Shown here: one piece after another, positions 25,736 through 34,562 of the stretch
Layout: every line of letters begins with the position of its first letter
How positions within the stretch are numbered: the stretch's first letter is position 1
Assembly (NCBI GenBank): GCA_040376705.1
Contig: JBEIQE010000001.1
Coordinates: 310,001 to 374,000, forward strand
Origin: JBEIQE01 sp040376705
GTDB lineage: Bacteria; Pseudomonadota; Alphaproteobacteria; UBA2400
Length of the DNA: 64,000 nucleotides
Direction of reading: 5' to 3'
Position numbers and translations under genes: made by a program
The notes under the pieces: model-generated
Databases searched by the model: none
Told to the model about the DNA's origin: nothing
The model's input: the letters and a program-made list of their open reading frames with translations, nothing else

Positions 25736-26830
25736 TTATGCCGCTTTACGCAATTGTGGGGGATCGGCGTAATACTGCCCGAACGGAGTCGCCATAAAGT
25801 CACTCAGGCTTACCTGTTCCTGCTTGATGAGGCCGGATTTGGGTAATTTACCCTGCGTAAACATGTCAACCACGCCGCAAATGCCAGCCGCGGTCGTAAT
25901 CTGTATAGCGCTGCGCAGCTCGCCTGCAACTTCGCGGCCGTAAATCTTGCGCAGGAAGTTTTCCTGGACCAGATGGTTGCCGCGCCAGCCGGTTACGCTG
26001 ACAAACACAATCACTTCGTCCTGCATGGTCATCGGAACTGACGCCTCAAGTACATCCTTCAGGATTGTGCGCTTATTGCTAAGGCCAAGTTCGTTGATAA
26101 GCAGCTTGGCAATCGCGCAATGGCCAGGGTAACGAATGGTCTTGTAGCTGAGGTTCTCGACCTTGCCAGCCATCGTATCGCATAGGGTGCCAACACCGCC
26201 TGAAGTGTTGAAGCACTCATACTCCACACCATCGAGCGAGAAGTTCTCGAGACCTTCGAGCGGCAGTACTTCGCGCAGCAGGCCATCATGAATAGCTTCG
26301 CACGGCATGCAGTATTCATTGATCAGGCCGTCAGTGCTCCAGGTCAGGTTGTACTTGAGGGCATTGGTAGGATAGACGGGTAGGGCACCAACGCGGCACA
26401 TCACATCCTTCACCTTGTCAAAGCGCTGCACGAGATCATGCGCGGCGATGGCAATATAGCCGGGTGCAAGGCCGCATTGCGGCATAAGGGCGGTAGTGGC
26501 CTTGCTGGCCAGCATCTTGATATGGCGGGTGCTGGCCACATCTTCGCTCAGGTCGAAATAATTAACGCGCGATTCAACCGCGGCGGTGGAGACCAGCAGG
26601 TTCAGGTGATGCGGCAGGGCGTTGATGACAATATCCATGCCCTTAAGTGCGGCAGTGAGCGAGCCGTGATCGGTTACATTGACCTTGATGGTCTTGATCT
26701 TGTGTGCAGTAGCTTCGGCCAGCATGGCGTCGTTGGATTCGCCAACGGTTACATCGTAACGGCCGGTTGAGTTAAGCATATCGCAGATGGTGCGGCCGAT
26801 TTTGCCAAAGCCCAGAACAATCACTTTCAT
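25736..26830 (-). CDS. Saccharopine dehydrogenase-family NAD(P)-dependent enzyme
   Basis: 364 residues from the ATG at 26830, which has AGGGGAGA upstream; the frame is open much further upstream (to 27184) but without family similarity. The N-terminal Rossmann motif is KVIVLGFGKIGRTICDML, then VNVTDHGSLTAALKGMDIVI and NALPHHLNLLVSTAAVES, as in saccharopine dehydrogenase and lysine dehydrogenase enzymes. MPQCGLAPGYIAIAAHDLV and SGGVGTLCDTMAGKVENL continue the family pattern. It may act in lysine metabolism, but neighbouring genes give no support, so the substrate is open. The PrcB-like gene is divergent from it, 174 bases away. Confidence 0.8.
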   Translation of the reverse strand: MKVIVLGFGKIGRTICDMLNSTGRYDVTVGESNDAMLAEATAHKIKTIKVNVTDHGSLTAALKGMDIVINALPHHLNLLVSTAAVESRVNYFDLSEDVASTRHIKMLASKATTALMPQCGLAPGYIAIAAHDLVQRFDKVKDVMCRVGALPVYPTNALKYNLTWSTDGLINEYCMPCEAIHDGLLREVLPLEGLENFSLDGVEYECFNTSGGVGTLCDTMAGKVENLSYKTIRYPGHCAIAKLLINELGLSNKRTILKDVLEASVPMTMQDEVIVFVSVTGWRGNHLVQENFLRKIYGREVAGELRSAIQITTAAGICGVVDMFTQGKLPKSGLIKQEQVSLSDFMATPFGQYYADPPQLRKAA

Positions 26831-27004
26831 GGTTATCTCCCCTGTATATCGTTTGTAATTCTCCATAGTCGTGCCAAGCGGCGGGCTTTGCGTCAATGGG
26901 GGATCGGTGGAGGATTTGCAGGAGATTAGCGGTTTTGGGTGGCGCTTGCCCAAACCAGCAACTTGATGCAATAATTGCTTGTTTGAGTCTGCCGGGAGTT
27001 TTCG

Positions 27005-27565
27005 ATGCGTATTCATAACGTTCTTGTTGTTGCCGCGGCTTTTTTTGCTATCTCGCTCATAGCTTCTGACTATGCTTTTGCTCAGACCGAGGCCCGCACT
27101 TTTGGTCGTGGTGTGAGTGGAAGCCCAACAGTTATCGCAGGCGAACAGCCGGTTGCGCAGGCTACGGCCAGGCGACCTGGACAAATCCTCAATCTAACTG
27201 ATTTCCAGCGCTGGTCAGGCCTGCAGAGCCGTGCCACCCGTCCCGGTACACATGTGATACGTAACCAGCAAGACTGGAGTAATATCTGGAAAACCACCAA
27301 TGACGGCAAGCCACCGCGCGATCTGCAACCAGGAGAAATGGCAATTGCCATTTTTATTGGCCCTAAGCCATCAGAAGGTTATTCGCCCGGTATTGTCTCG
27401 GTTAATCGCGATGGTGAGAACTTGTACGTGACCTATGTGCTTAATAAGCCGCGCGATGTTGAAGCTGCTGGAGGTGTTAAAACATCGCCATGGCTGATCC
27501 AGCTGATTCCGCCAGCCTCAGGCCGCGTTCGCTTTATCTCGGTCGTTAGCGCAGCCGGGCAATAG
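27005..27565 (+). CDS. Secreted PrcB-C-terminal-like protein
   Basis: 186 residues with a signal peptide (HNVLVVAAAFFAISLIASDYAFA, in two pieces). The mature part has RNQQDWSNIWKTTNDGKPPRD, then MAIAIFIGPKPSEGYSPGIVSVNRDG (two parts) and VTYVLNKPRDVEAAGGVKTSPWLIQLIPPASGRVRFI, which together follow the PrcB C-terminal domain pattern (a GxxPtGGYsVeI-like turn and a final IP...G.VrF). In oral spirochetes PrcB is a subunit of a protease complex; here no protease is adjacent. Periplasmic or exported; function not known. Confidence 0.6.
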   Translation: MRIHNVLVVAAAFFAISLIASDYAFAQTEARTFGRGVSGSPTVIAGEQPVAQATARRPGQILNLTDFQRWSGLQSRATRPGTHVIRNQQDWSNIWKTTNDGKPPRDLQPGEMAIAIFIGPKPSEGYSPGIVSVNRDGENLYVTYVLNKPRDVEAAGGVKTSPWLIQLIPPASGRVRFISVVSAAGQ

Positions 27566-27576
27566 TATTATACTGA

Positions 27577-28704
27577 TTAGTTTGGGCCCGGCGTACCGCT
27601 CTTAGGAGGAGCAGGGGTTTTCGCTTTGATGCCAAGTTTTTCACCAATTGTGGTGTCTACTTTGGCATCATAACCTATGGCTGTTTTTCCATCACGACCT
27701 ACGAATGCTGACTCTTCAACTTGTGATCGGCGAAGTAGTGGAAACGCACGTGGCGAAATCTCCGCAGTACGCTCGGCTACGGCAATATCGTTCAGTGCCG
27801 CTGTTAGGCTGGGCTTATCATCGCGGTGATCTTTCTTGGCAAGAGCGCGGTCTATCATCGCGCTTTCCTTGATACTCGACATATACTGCTTCTCTTTGGT
27901 GTCATAACCGTAGAGCAGAGATGTAACGCCAGCACCATCTCTCATGGTGGCACCCTGAGGCATGGTTCTACGGCGTGTTAATTTCATGACTGCTGAAGTG
28001 CTGATACGCATTGCAGCTGTTGCTGCAGCCAAAATCGCCAAAGCAAAAGCGCCGCCCATGATATGGCTGTTATCAGCTGCCTTTACTACAGCAGCTGAAC
28101 CTACCAGGGCCGGGGCTTCGCTAAAGCTTTTACCGTTAGACATCTCGCTTATAGTTGGTTTACGTGCAGCACCAGCAATTCCCTCTGCAGTAGCAGCCAG
28201 ACGCTGGTCACCGGGCGCGCGTGCCTCAGTGCCCGAACCGATCGAACCGGGCGCAAGAGGCTTACCGGCAAGAGCAGCAAGCTTTGCTTTGCGCTCTGCT
28301 TCGCCAGCCTGAGCTTTATATTGTTCAGTTACAGACCTTACCTGCGGGGTATCAGCCTTTGCAAGTACACGAACCTTCTCGTGTGATTCATCACCATAAT
28401 ACATTGAGCCAATAGAGGCTGCGACTATTGCAACAACTGCGCGGAATGCATTTACTTTGGTCTGACCGGAGACAGGCAGACGCGGAGCCTTGGCCCGATT
28501 GTCTGCTTCGCCTTGGTTATTTTCTTCAGGCTTATCGCGCCTGGCAGCAGGACCACCAAGCTGAGCGGTGCCTGTAGTGGCGGGAGCAGCGGCCTGAACA
28601 GGAGCATCATAGCCAAGACGCACATTATCGCCGGCTTGGGGATTGGCTTGGCCAAGGTTGGCAAGAGCCGAACCAGCGGGTGCGGGGAGTTTCTTATCAG
28701 ACAT
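27577..28704 (-). CDS. Unknown two-helix membrane protein next to dotA-like gene
   Basis: 375 residues; no family recognised. An 80-residue Pro/Ala/Gln-rich, disordered-looking N-terminus leads to a hydrophobic segment at about 85-103 (NAFRAVVAIVAASIGSMYY). A charged helical middle (QYKAQAGEAERKAKLAALAG) follows, then a second hydrophobic segment at about 215-233 with ISTSAVMKLTRRR after it, and a polar C-terminal domain. By charge, both long ends would be cytoplasmic and the middle periplasmic. It is the last gene of the minus-strand block with the DotA-like proteins (85 bases from dotA-like 2), so it may be an extra part of that secretion system; this rests only on position. Confidence 0.7.
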   Translation of the reverse strand: MSDKKLPAPAGSALANLGQANPQAGDNVRLGYDAPVQAAAPATTGTAQLGGPAARRDKPEENNQGEADNRAKAPRLPVSGQTKVNAFRAVVAIVAASIGSMYYGDESHEKVRVLAKADTPQVRSVTEQYKAQAGEAERKAKLAALAGKPLAPGSIGSGTEARAPGDQRLAATAEGIAGAARKPTISEMSNGKSFSEAPALVGSAAVVKAADNSHIMGGAFALAILAAATAAMRISTSAVMKLTRRRTMPQGATMRDGAGVTSLLYGYDTKEKQYMSSIKESAMIDRALAKKDHRDDKPSLTAALNDIAVAERTAEISPRAFPLLRRSQVEESAFVGRDGKTAIGYDAKVDTTIGEKLGIKAKTPAPPKSGTPGPN

Positions 28705-28732
28705 CCTAAGCTCCTATTTCTACTTACACTTT

Positions 28733-28756
28733 AGGCTTTTTCGCTTTCAAAAGCCT
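28733..28756. other. Hairpin between dotA-like 2 and the unknown membrane protein gene
   Basis: The arms AGGCTTTT (28733-28740) and AAAAGCCT (28749-28756) form an 8-base stem around an 8-base loop. No T-run follows in the direction of transcription (minus), so full termination is unlikely; it may stabilise the end of the upstream mRNA. A related AGGCTTTTGCCT hairpin lies upstream of dotA-like 2. Confidence 0.35.
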
Positions 28757-28789
28757 TAATTATGCAACCAACCATTTGTAACTACAATG

Positions 28790-31282
28790 TTATCTGCCGA
28801 GCTGGCGAGCTGCTGCCCCCGGGCTTGCTGCCCCGATGCCACGAGTAGCGAAGTCTCTACCAACAGCAACAAAGCTGTTACCAGTGCCGGTAAGGGCTTG
28901 CGAAACCTGTTCGTCCTGATGGATCTCGCGAGCCGCATTCTGGTTAATCCAGGTCATGGCACGGTTGGGGATTTCTTCAATCAGCTTGAAGCAGAGGTTG
29001 CAGAGGCCATAGGCAATCGCAACGTACATAACCGTATACATGATGATCGAAAGGCCGCCATTAGCATTACCAGTAGCCGTACCCATGAAGCCGGTTACAG
29101 CCGATTTATAGAGGTCATTCAAAATGCCGATGCAGATGGAGAACATCATGAGGGCAATCACCATACCTACGATCAGCAATGCTGGGCGCAGGAAGATAGA
29201 CAGAACCATAAAGTATGCTGTCCTGGCCAGATCACCAGACAGGCCTTCGCCTTTGCTGGTGAGATGCGCAACGGCAACCAGTGGGATGGCAATAACCGCC
29301 TCAAGAATGTTGAGTAACCAGCCAGCTACACCAAACAGCAGGCGAATAAACGGCATGAGCGGTGTAACATAGAAGAGCAGAACGCCAGCGCCAAAGCCCA
29401 TCATGCCAAGAGCAATCAGAAGAATTTTTGCGCCACCTGGAGCAACCGCGCCCAGACCAAGAAGGATAAGACACTTATTGATCAGCCAGTCACCAATTTG
29501 TGCCAGCTGAGCGAGAGGGTTAACCTGCGAAAGGCTGGCCTCAGTACCCATACCAATAGAGCCGAACGGGCCGCCCACGAAGGTATTGGTGAGAACCCAG
29601 TTGATTGCCGTACCGATGGCACCTGTCAGATTGCCACCAACAGTTCCGCTATTATCGAGGCCTTGTGATAGACCTGCCATAACAGCAGGTGTGGCTACAT
29701 TACCTACAGCACCTGCACCTGTATTAAGAGCGTAGCTGATGCTCGGGTAAATTGCGGGAATGTTATCAGCAAACTGCTTAACCAGCTCAAGGCCCTTGGC
29801 AACTGAGCAGGTATGGGCAGTTGTACTTGATGCGCATACATCAGCAGTAATTGCACCGGCTGTGCTGGTTAGGCTGGGCGGCTGGCTGGTAGGCATGGCA
29901 CGGGCAGCGGCCATAACCTCGGCATTCAGGCGTGCAATAGTATTAAACCATACCGAGGCACCAGCCCAGCCCTGCTGCTCTACAGCAGTGGTCATGGCAT
30001 CTGTTGCCTGTGAGGTCTGGGTTGCAATTGTATTATTAATCGCGGTTGCCAGATCCTGTTGATACTGGTTGACGATATTTACAAACTCAGTCGTGAAGAA
30101 GGCTTTTGTGGCGGCTTCCTGGCCAGCAGCAGGCAAGGCTGTGTAAATGTCAATATAAGCAGGGCTGTTGAGAGTTGTGGTGAAGGCTTCAACAGCTGTA
30201 CGCATGTTGTTATACGCTGTTTCAAATCCATTTGAAATACTGGCAGCCATAGTATTAGCGCCAATCGCCTTTTCGTAATACGTGATACCGCAATACGAGC
30301 TCTGAACGTCAGCGCTGGTAGTATAGTAATTCACAATACGGCCATTAGCTGTGATTTGATTAATAGCTACCAGCGGCTCACCAACAAGCGGAATTGTATT
30401 TACGATGATGTTGTAACGGGCTTTGCAGAACTCATTGAGCATAACACCGCGCACAGCAGTGGCCGCGGGCTCAACACTCGGAGTGCCGATAACGTCACCA
30501 CGGTTAGCAAGAGCAGTGGCGAAAGGTACCCAAAGGCTGCTGGCCATGCCCGAGCCCCACTCGGCAACTTTCATGACGATATACTGTCCGCTATTGTAGC
30601 CGTTATAGCCACCAGCCATGGGCAGTGGAACCAAAAGGCCGATAGCCACAACCAGACGGATAGGGGCCCAGATCTGGTTGAAGCCACTGCCACCAAAACG
30701 GCCTTCGTGTGCCGTAGCCGCAATAGCTGACATTAGGATATAAAGCAGGATGAAGCCGGCCAGAACCAGCATGCACATCGAGTAAAGCGCCATCATGCGC
30801 TGGAAGCCACCAACTACGCCATCAATAGTAGCAAGCGGGACACCCGGGATACTTACACCGAATGAGTTGCTCATGTACTTGAGCGCAAGGTCAGTACCGG
30901 GTGAGGGCGCAGCGAACATGCTGGCATAAGCCTCGCCAGCGCCAAGCATGCTTGAGGTAACCAGACCAGTTGTAGCAAGTGTACCGCAGGCAACCATCAG
31001 AGTAATCGAAGCAGCCATAACGGTGGGCAGGGCCAGAGGCTTCTTCCAGTCAGCCTTGGCGCAGGCATAGCTCAGCACCTGAAGTGGGCGAGCGCGCATG
31101 GTGCTGCGCAGCCAAGGGTGGGTTTTATCAATAAGGCCGACCTTGGAGAAGGTCTCAACCAGCATTCGGCCAAAGTTGAAATAGGCCTCAAGGAAGGGCT
31201 GCAGCGAGCGCTGGAAGTTCATGCCGTAAGTCACGCGCAGGATCTTCGAGAGTTTGGGGAGCAGGGCGCGCAGCAGGGTCAT
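28790..31282 (-). CDS. DotA/TraY-family type IV secretion membrane protein (copy 2)
   Basis: 830 residues. The N-terminal cytosolic segment FGRMLVETFSKVGLIDKTHP (near 38) and a first membrane helix (about 90-115) match the N-terminus of the other DotA-like protein here. Then comes a helix near 185-210, the family signature ATAHEGRFGGSGFNQIWAPIRLVVAIGLLVPLP (two parts, about 212-245), GQYIVMKVAEWGSGMASSLW, a long Ala/Thr-rich segment (about 260-560) expected in the periplasm, and a C-terminal set of helices (about 600-760). DotA sits in the inner membrane of type IVB (Dot/Icm) systems and TraY in IncI conjugation. Order upstream: dotA-like 1, IcmV-like, then this gene. Confidence 0.82.
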   Translation of the reverse strand: MTLLRALLPKLSKILRVTYGMNFQRSLQPFLEAYFNFGRMLVETFSKVGLIDKTHPWLRSTMRARPLQVLSYACAKADWKKPLALPTVMAASITLMVACGTLATTGLVTSSMLGAGEAYASMFAAPSPGTDLALKYMSNSFGVSIPGVPLATIDGVVGGFQRMMALYSMCMLVLAGFILLYILMSAIAATAHEGRFGGSGFNQIWAPIRLVVAIGLLVPLPMAGGYNGYNSGQYIVMKVAEWGSGMASSLWVPFATALANRGDVIGTPSVEPAATAVRGVMLNEFCKARYNIIVNTIPLVGEPLVAINQITANGRIVNYYTTSADVQSSYCGITYYEKAIGANTMAASISNGFETAYNNMRTAVEAFTTTLNSPAYIDIYTALPAAGQEAATKAFFTTEFVNIVNQYQQDLATAINNTIATQTSQATDAMTTAVEQQGWAGASVWFNTIARLNAEVMAAARAMPTSQPPSLTSTAGAITADVCASSTTAHTCSVAKGLELVKQFADNIPAIYPSISYALNTGAGAVGNVATPAVMAGLSQGLDNSGTVGGNLTGAIGTAINWVLTNTFVGGPFGSIGMGTEASLSQVNPLAQLAQIGDWLINKCLILLGLGAVAPGGAKILLIALGMMGFGAGVLLFYVTPLMPFIRLLFGVAGWLLNILEAVIAIPLVAVAHLTSKGEGLSGDLARTAYFMVLSIFLRPALLIVGMVIALMMFSICIGILNDLYKSAVTGFMGTATGNANGGLSIIMYTVMYVAIAYGLCNLCFKLIEEIPNRAMTWINQNAAREIHQDEQVSQALTGTGNSFVAVGRDFATRGIGAASPGAAARQLGR

Positions 31283-31300
31283 TCTGTTTCTTGCTTCCTC

Positions 31301-31314
31301 TAGGCTTTTGCCTA
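31301..31314. other. Short hairpin in the dotA-like 2 leader
   Basis: TAGGC and GCCTA form a 5-base stem with a TTTT loop, 19 bases upstream of the dotA-like 2 start on the minus strand. The sequence resembles the hairpin at 28733-28756 beyond the other end of the same gene. Function unknown. Confidence 0.25.
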
Positions 31315-31449
31315 AAATTTTATTAAACCTTTAATATCAATACCATATAGGTTAAACCTTATTAACTAAGTACCATGCCAGCGTCGTTAAACGCAAGGCC
31401 TGCACACCAAGTATCGTGTGGCAATTAGGTAGAATTTGATTGATTCTGG

Positions 31450-31842
31450 TTAGCGCGAGAGGCCAGCAAACATCATGCTGAACATGGCATAGACAAAGCC
31501 AAGCGCAATAACACCAAGCGCAGCGCAGACAGCCAGGAACATCGATATCTGGGCGATATTCTCCTGCCGCCATTCAATTCGCTCATAGGCCAAACCAATG
31601 ATATCAAAGAGATTATACTTGTCCTTGCCATTCGAGACGATGGCGGGGTGGCGCTTGTCGATAAGATCGGCCTGCGCAAAAATGAGGGCAATCAGATGCA
31701 CGAACATGCGCCCGGTTTCTTTAAGCGCACCAAAGCTGGCGCCCAGTGCCGGATTAAAGAACACGCCTAGTCCACCACGGGTGCGCGACTTTTCGCGCTG
31801 GTTGCGGGTCGGGCGGTTGCGGTTATTGCCATAAGAAGCCAT
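31450..31842 (-). CDS. IcmV-like / DotA-N-terminus-like small membrane protein
   Basis: 130 residues. A basic, disordered N-terminus (NNRNRPTRNQREKSRTRGG) leads to VFFNPALGASFGALKETGRM, then LIALIFAQADLIDKRHPAIV, NLFDIIGLAYERIEW and a membrane helix at about 98-125 ending in AMFSMMFAG. This matches residue for residue the first 110 residues of the DotA-like protein encoded upstream (FF-P-L, VK/LKE, LI-xx-H, LAY, FSM). In Legionella icmV is a small membrane protein gene next to dotA, which is the best analogue. It could instead be a cut-down DotA copy, but the start, the stop and the spacing look like a normal small gene. No family search was possible. Confidence 0.7.
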   Translation of the reverse strand: MASYGNNRNRPTRNQREKSRTRGGLGVFFNPALGASFGALKETGRMFVHLIALIFAQADLIDKRHPAIVSNGKDKYNLFDIIGLAYERIEWRQENIAQISMFLAVCAALGVIALGFVYAMFSMMFAGLSR

Positions 31843-31880
31843 GTCTACTTACCTACCCCAGATTCCTTAACAAATCATTT

Positions 31881-31915
31881 TAAAAGAAAAGAGGCAGGTG
31901 GTTAGCCTGCCTCTT
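31881..31915 (-). terminator. Rho-independent terminator after dotA-like 1
   Basis: On the minus strand AAGAGGCAGG (31915 down to 31906) pairs perfectly with CCTGCCTCTT (31898 down to 31889) around a 7-base loop, followed by TTTTCTTTT. It lies 20 bases after the stop of dotA-like 1 and should separate that gene from the IcmV-like and dotA-like 2 unit. Confidence 0.8.
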
Positions 31916-31934
31916 ATTCCTTGTACTTGTATTC

Positions 31935-34562
31935 TTAGCCTTTTCTGGCGCCCATAGCCGGCAGACCAGCGTAACGCTCAGAGGTACCCGAGAGACCGGT
32001 GGATACCTGCTGACCAGCCTGACCAACAGCACCGCTAACATACTGGGTGCCATCAACACCCTGCTGGGTAGCGCCACCAATCCACATCAGGCACTGGTTA
32101 GGTACCATGTCGATGGCCTTGAACGAGGCGTTTGCCAAGCCGTAGGCGAGAGCCACATAGATAACTGTGTAGACCACAGAAGCTAGGGCACTTACACTAC
32201 CGCCACCTTCGGCACTGCGCACAGCCTGCGAGTAGAACTCATTGAGCGCTACAATCATCAGGTTGAACACAAGCAGGGCAACCATAAGGCCGAACACCAT
32301 AAGTACCGGCCGCAGGAACACCTGCAAGAGCAGCATGTAGGCGCTGCGGGCCATGGGGCCTGCAAGACCGTCACCATCCAGCTTGATGTGTGCCAGAGCC
32401 ACAACCGGAATAGCGATCACAGTTTCGAATACTGCGATGATCCAGGTGAGGATACCGAACAGGAAGCGAATGAACGGCAGTAGCGGCAGCACAAAGGCGA
32501 GGGTAATACCAGCCATAACTAAAGCACCGCTCACAGACTGTACAATAAAGCCGGCAGCCGGATCCATTTTCTTTAGTCCTTCGCACATTTCAACAACTGC
32601 TGCGCGTTCATCTGCGACGTCATGCCCTGATACGCTGATACCGCTCATCCGTCTGTCAATGCAGCTCTTAAGAGATGTTGCGTCATTTGACACAAACGCA
32701 GCTTCAACCATACGATGACCGAGAGCAGAAAGTTCGGCGAGCGGGTTTGCGGTATTAAGCGCTAATCCACTGGCGTATCCTGGCAAACCAGTCGTCGACA
32801 TTTCGTCAATGCTATTGGTTGTGCTACCGAGAATACCCTTAATGCGCTGCGCCAGACTGAACAGGTAATTATCCATAGGCGAGCTATTCTCAGTATCCTG
32901 CAAGTAGCTCAGCGGCTCGTTCAGCGGTGTACCTGCAACTGCAGCCATGCTGTCGAGCTGGCCAAGTACATCGCTTGTACTTGCTAATGCTGTTTCAGCG
33001 CGAACCAAGTATTGCCCATCCAGTAGACGCTTGAAGTTGAAGTTCACATTCGGAATTGCCTTGGTATAGTCAATCAGCATGCCGTTGATTTTGGCAATCG
33101 AGTTGAACCATACAGCAGCCGATACCCAGCCGCGGCTCATGGCATCCGCAGTCATGTTCATACCGTTCAGCAGGGTCGAGCCGATAACAGCGGCTCGTAC
33201 ACCAGCAGCCAAGTCCGTACGGTATTCACCAACTGCTATATTGAACTCAAGAATATCAGCAATGCCAAGTGTAACGTTGGTGTTGGCGCTGTCAGATGAG
33301 TCATAGATTTTCTGTGCCAGCACATCAAGGCGGCTACCGGCTGCCATGGCATCGTCGATCGCAGTACGATGAACGTTCAGGACAGCAGTACGTATGTCAG
33401 CACTGGCATCAAGACCTGCAGACGAACTGAGGAACTGTGATGCAGTACCAGATGGAGCATAGTCGGCGCGCAGCATCTCAATGTTGCCGCACAGGTTATA
33501 TTCACGGTCGTTAGTACCGACATTGTTGCGGTAGAACCAGCTCTTGGCAATCTTCATGCCATCGCTCGTGTTATACCAGCCTTCAACACCAGTTGTAAAA
33601 CCGTCGTTGCCAGCCAGAATGATCTCAGCTGCAGCACTAGAGTATGCCTTCTGGCAGACCAGAATTTTAAGGGCATTGGTCATGGCCGGTACAGTCTGCG
33701 GAATAGGCGGCAGAATGACGTAAGGGCTGTTGGTAAAGGTGTTGGCAAAAGCCATCCAGGTGTTACTGGCAAGGCCTGAACCCCACTTGGTAACCTGTAC
33801 GGCAATCATCTGGCCTGAGTTAAGGCCGCTGGCACCACCGAGCGGTACAAGCATACCGATAGCAGCTACAAGGCGGATAGGGGCCCAGATCTGGTTCATG
33901 ACCTTACCGCCAAGGCGGCCTTCATGCGCGGTACCGGCAATCACCACGATCAGGTGGTAGAGCACCAGGAAGCCGGCCAGTACGAGAATGGCCAAGCTGT
34001 AGGTCTGGAACATCGCGCCAAGGCCGTTCTGCATGGCGGGCGAAATGAATGTTGTCTGGCCAAGCCACCAAGGGTTGGCACCTAGCAGCAGCGCATCAAT
34101 CCACTGCTGCGCCATATCGCCAGCGCATGATGTAGTGAAGTACGAGCTGGCGGCAAAAGTACAGGCCGCAAAGCTGAAAGTAATGGTAATGGCCGCGTGC
34201 GCGGTACCCATCAGCATACTGAAGATGGCGTAGGCGGCCATCATGAGCATAAGCGCGAAGAGGGCAACTACACCGCCGAATACGACATACTGATCGAGAC
34301 GTGTGCCGGGGCGGCGCAGGTTGGCGTAAGCGAGCGCCAGAACCTCGCCCAAGCGGGCATCTTTAGATGAAAGGGGGCGCAGCGAGCGATGCGTAGCGGG
34401 GATCAGCTCGGCGGTGGCCAGGAATTCGGCAATCATCTGCACGAAGCCCATAAGGACATTCTTTACAGGCTGCAGGCTGCCTTTGCCTAGAAGCTGCGGC
34501 GCAAAGAAGAACCGCATACCCTGACCGGCTTTGCTTTCAGCTGTTGCTGCGATATTCGCCAT
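31935..34562 (-). CDS. DotA/TraY-family type IV secretion membrane protein (copy 1)
   Basis: 875 residues. N-terminal module: FFFAPQLLGKGSLQPVKNVL, then TAELIPATHRSLRPL, EVLALAYANL and a membrane helix (about 92-115, YVVFGGVVALFALMLMMAAY). Another hydrophobic stretch near 123-145 precedes a segment with QQWIDALLLGANPWW. The family signature is GTAHEGRLGGKVMNQIWAPIRLVAAIGMLVPL (two parts, about 217-248), then GQMIAVQVTKWGSGLASNTW. A long segment (about 275-690) with several Cys is expected in the periplasm, and five or so helices follow (about 695-840). Predicted inner-membrane channel part of a Dot/Icm-like (type IVB) or IncI-like transfer system. A single gene with its own terminator, divergent from the small gene at 34834. 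Confidence 0.85.
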   Translation of the reverse strand: MANIAATAESKAGQGMRFFFAPQLLGKGSLQPVKNVLMGFVQMIAEFLATAELIPATHRSLRPLSSKDARLGEVLALAYANLRRPGTRLDQYVVFGGVVALFALMLMMAAYAIFSMLMGTAHAAITITFSFAACTFAASSYFTTSCAGDMAQQWIDALLLGANPWWLGQTTFISPAMQNGLGAMFQTYSLAILVLAGFLVLYHLIVVIAGTAHEGRLGGKVMNQIWAPIRLVAAIGMLVPLGGASGLNSGQMIAVQVTKWGSGLASNTWMAFANTFTNSPYVILPPIPQTVPAMTNALKILVCQKAYSSAAAEIILAGNDGFTTGVEGWYNTSDGMKIAKSWFYRNNVGTNDREYNLCGNIEMLRADYAPSGTASQFLSSSAGLDASADIRTAVLNVHRTAIDDAMAAGSRLDVLAQKIYDSSDSANTNVTLGIADILEFNIAVGEYRTDLAAGVRAAVIGSTLLNGMNMTADAMSRGWVSAAVWFNSIAKINGMLIDYTKAIPNVNFNFKRLLDGQYLVRAETALASTSDVLGQLDSMAAVAGTPLNEPLSYLQDTENSSPMDNYLFSLAQRIKGILGSTTNSIDEMSTTGLPGYASGLALNTANPLAELSALGHRMVEAAFVSNDATSLKSCIDRRMSGISVSGHDVADERAAVVEMCEGLKKMDPAAGFIVQSVSGALVMAGITLAFVLPLLPFIRFLFGILTWIIAVFETVIAIPVVALAHIKLDGDGLAGPMARSAYMLLLQVFLRPVLMVFGLMVALLVFNLMIVALNEFYSQAVRSAEGGGSVSALASVVYTVIYVALAYGLANASFKAIDMVPNQCLMWIGGATQQGVDGTQYVSGAVGQAGQQVSTGLSGTSERYAGLPAMGARKG

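Noticed and set aside
26831..27184. Upstream extension of the saccharopine-dehydrogenase-like gene
   Set aside because: The extra 118 residues are low-quality, overlap the divergent PrcB-like gene, and the ATG at 26830 has a strong ribosome binding site and starts the Rossmann motif.
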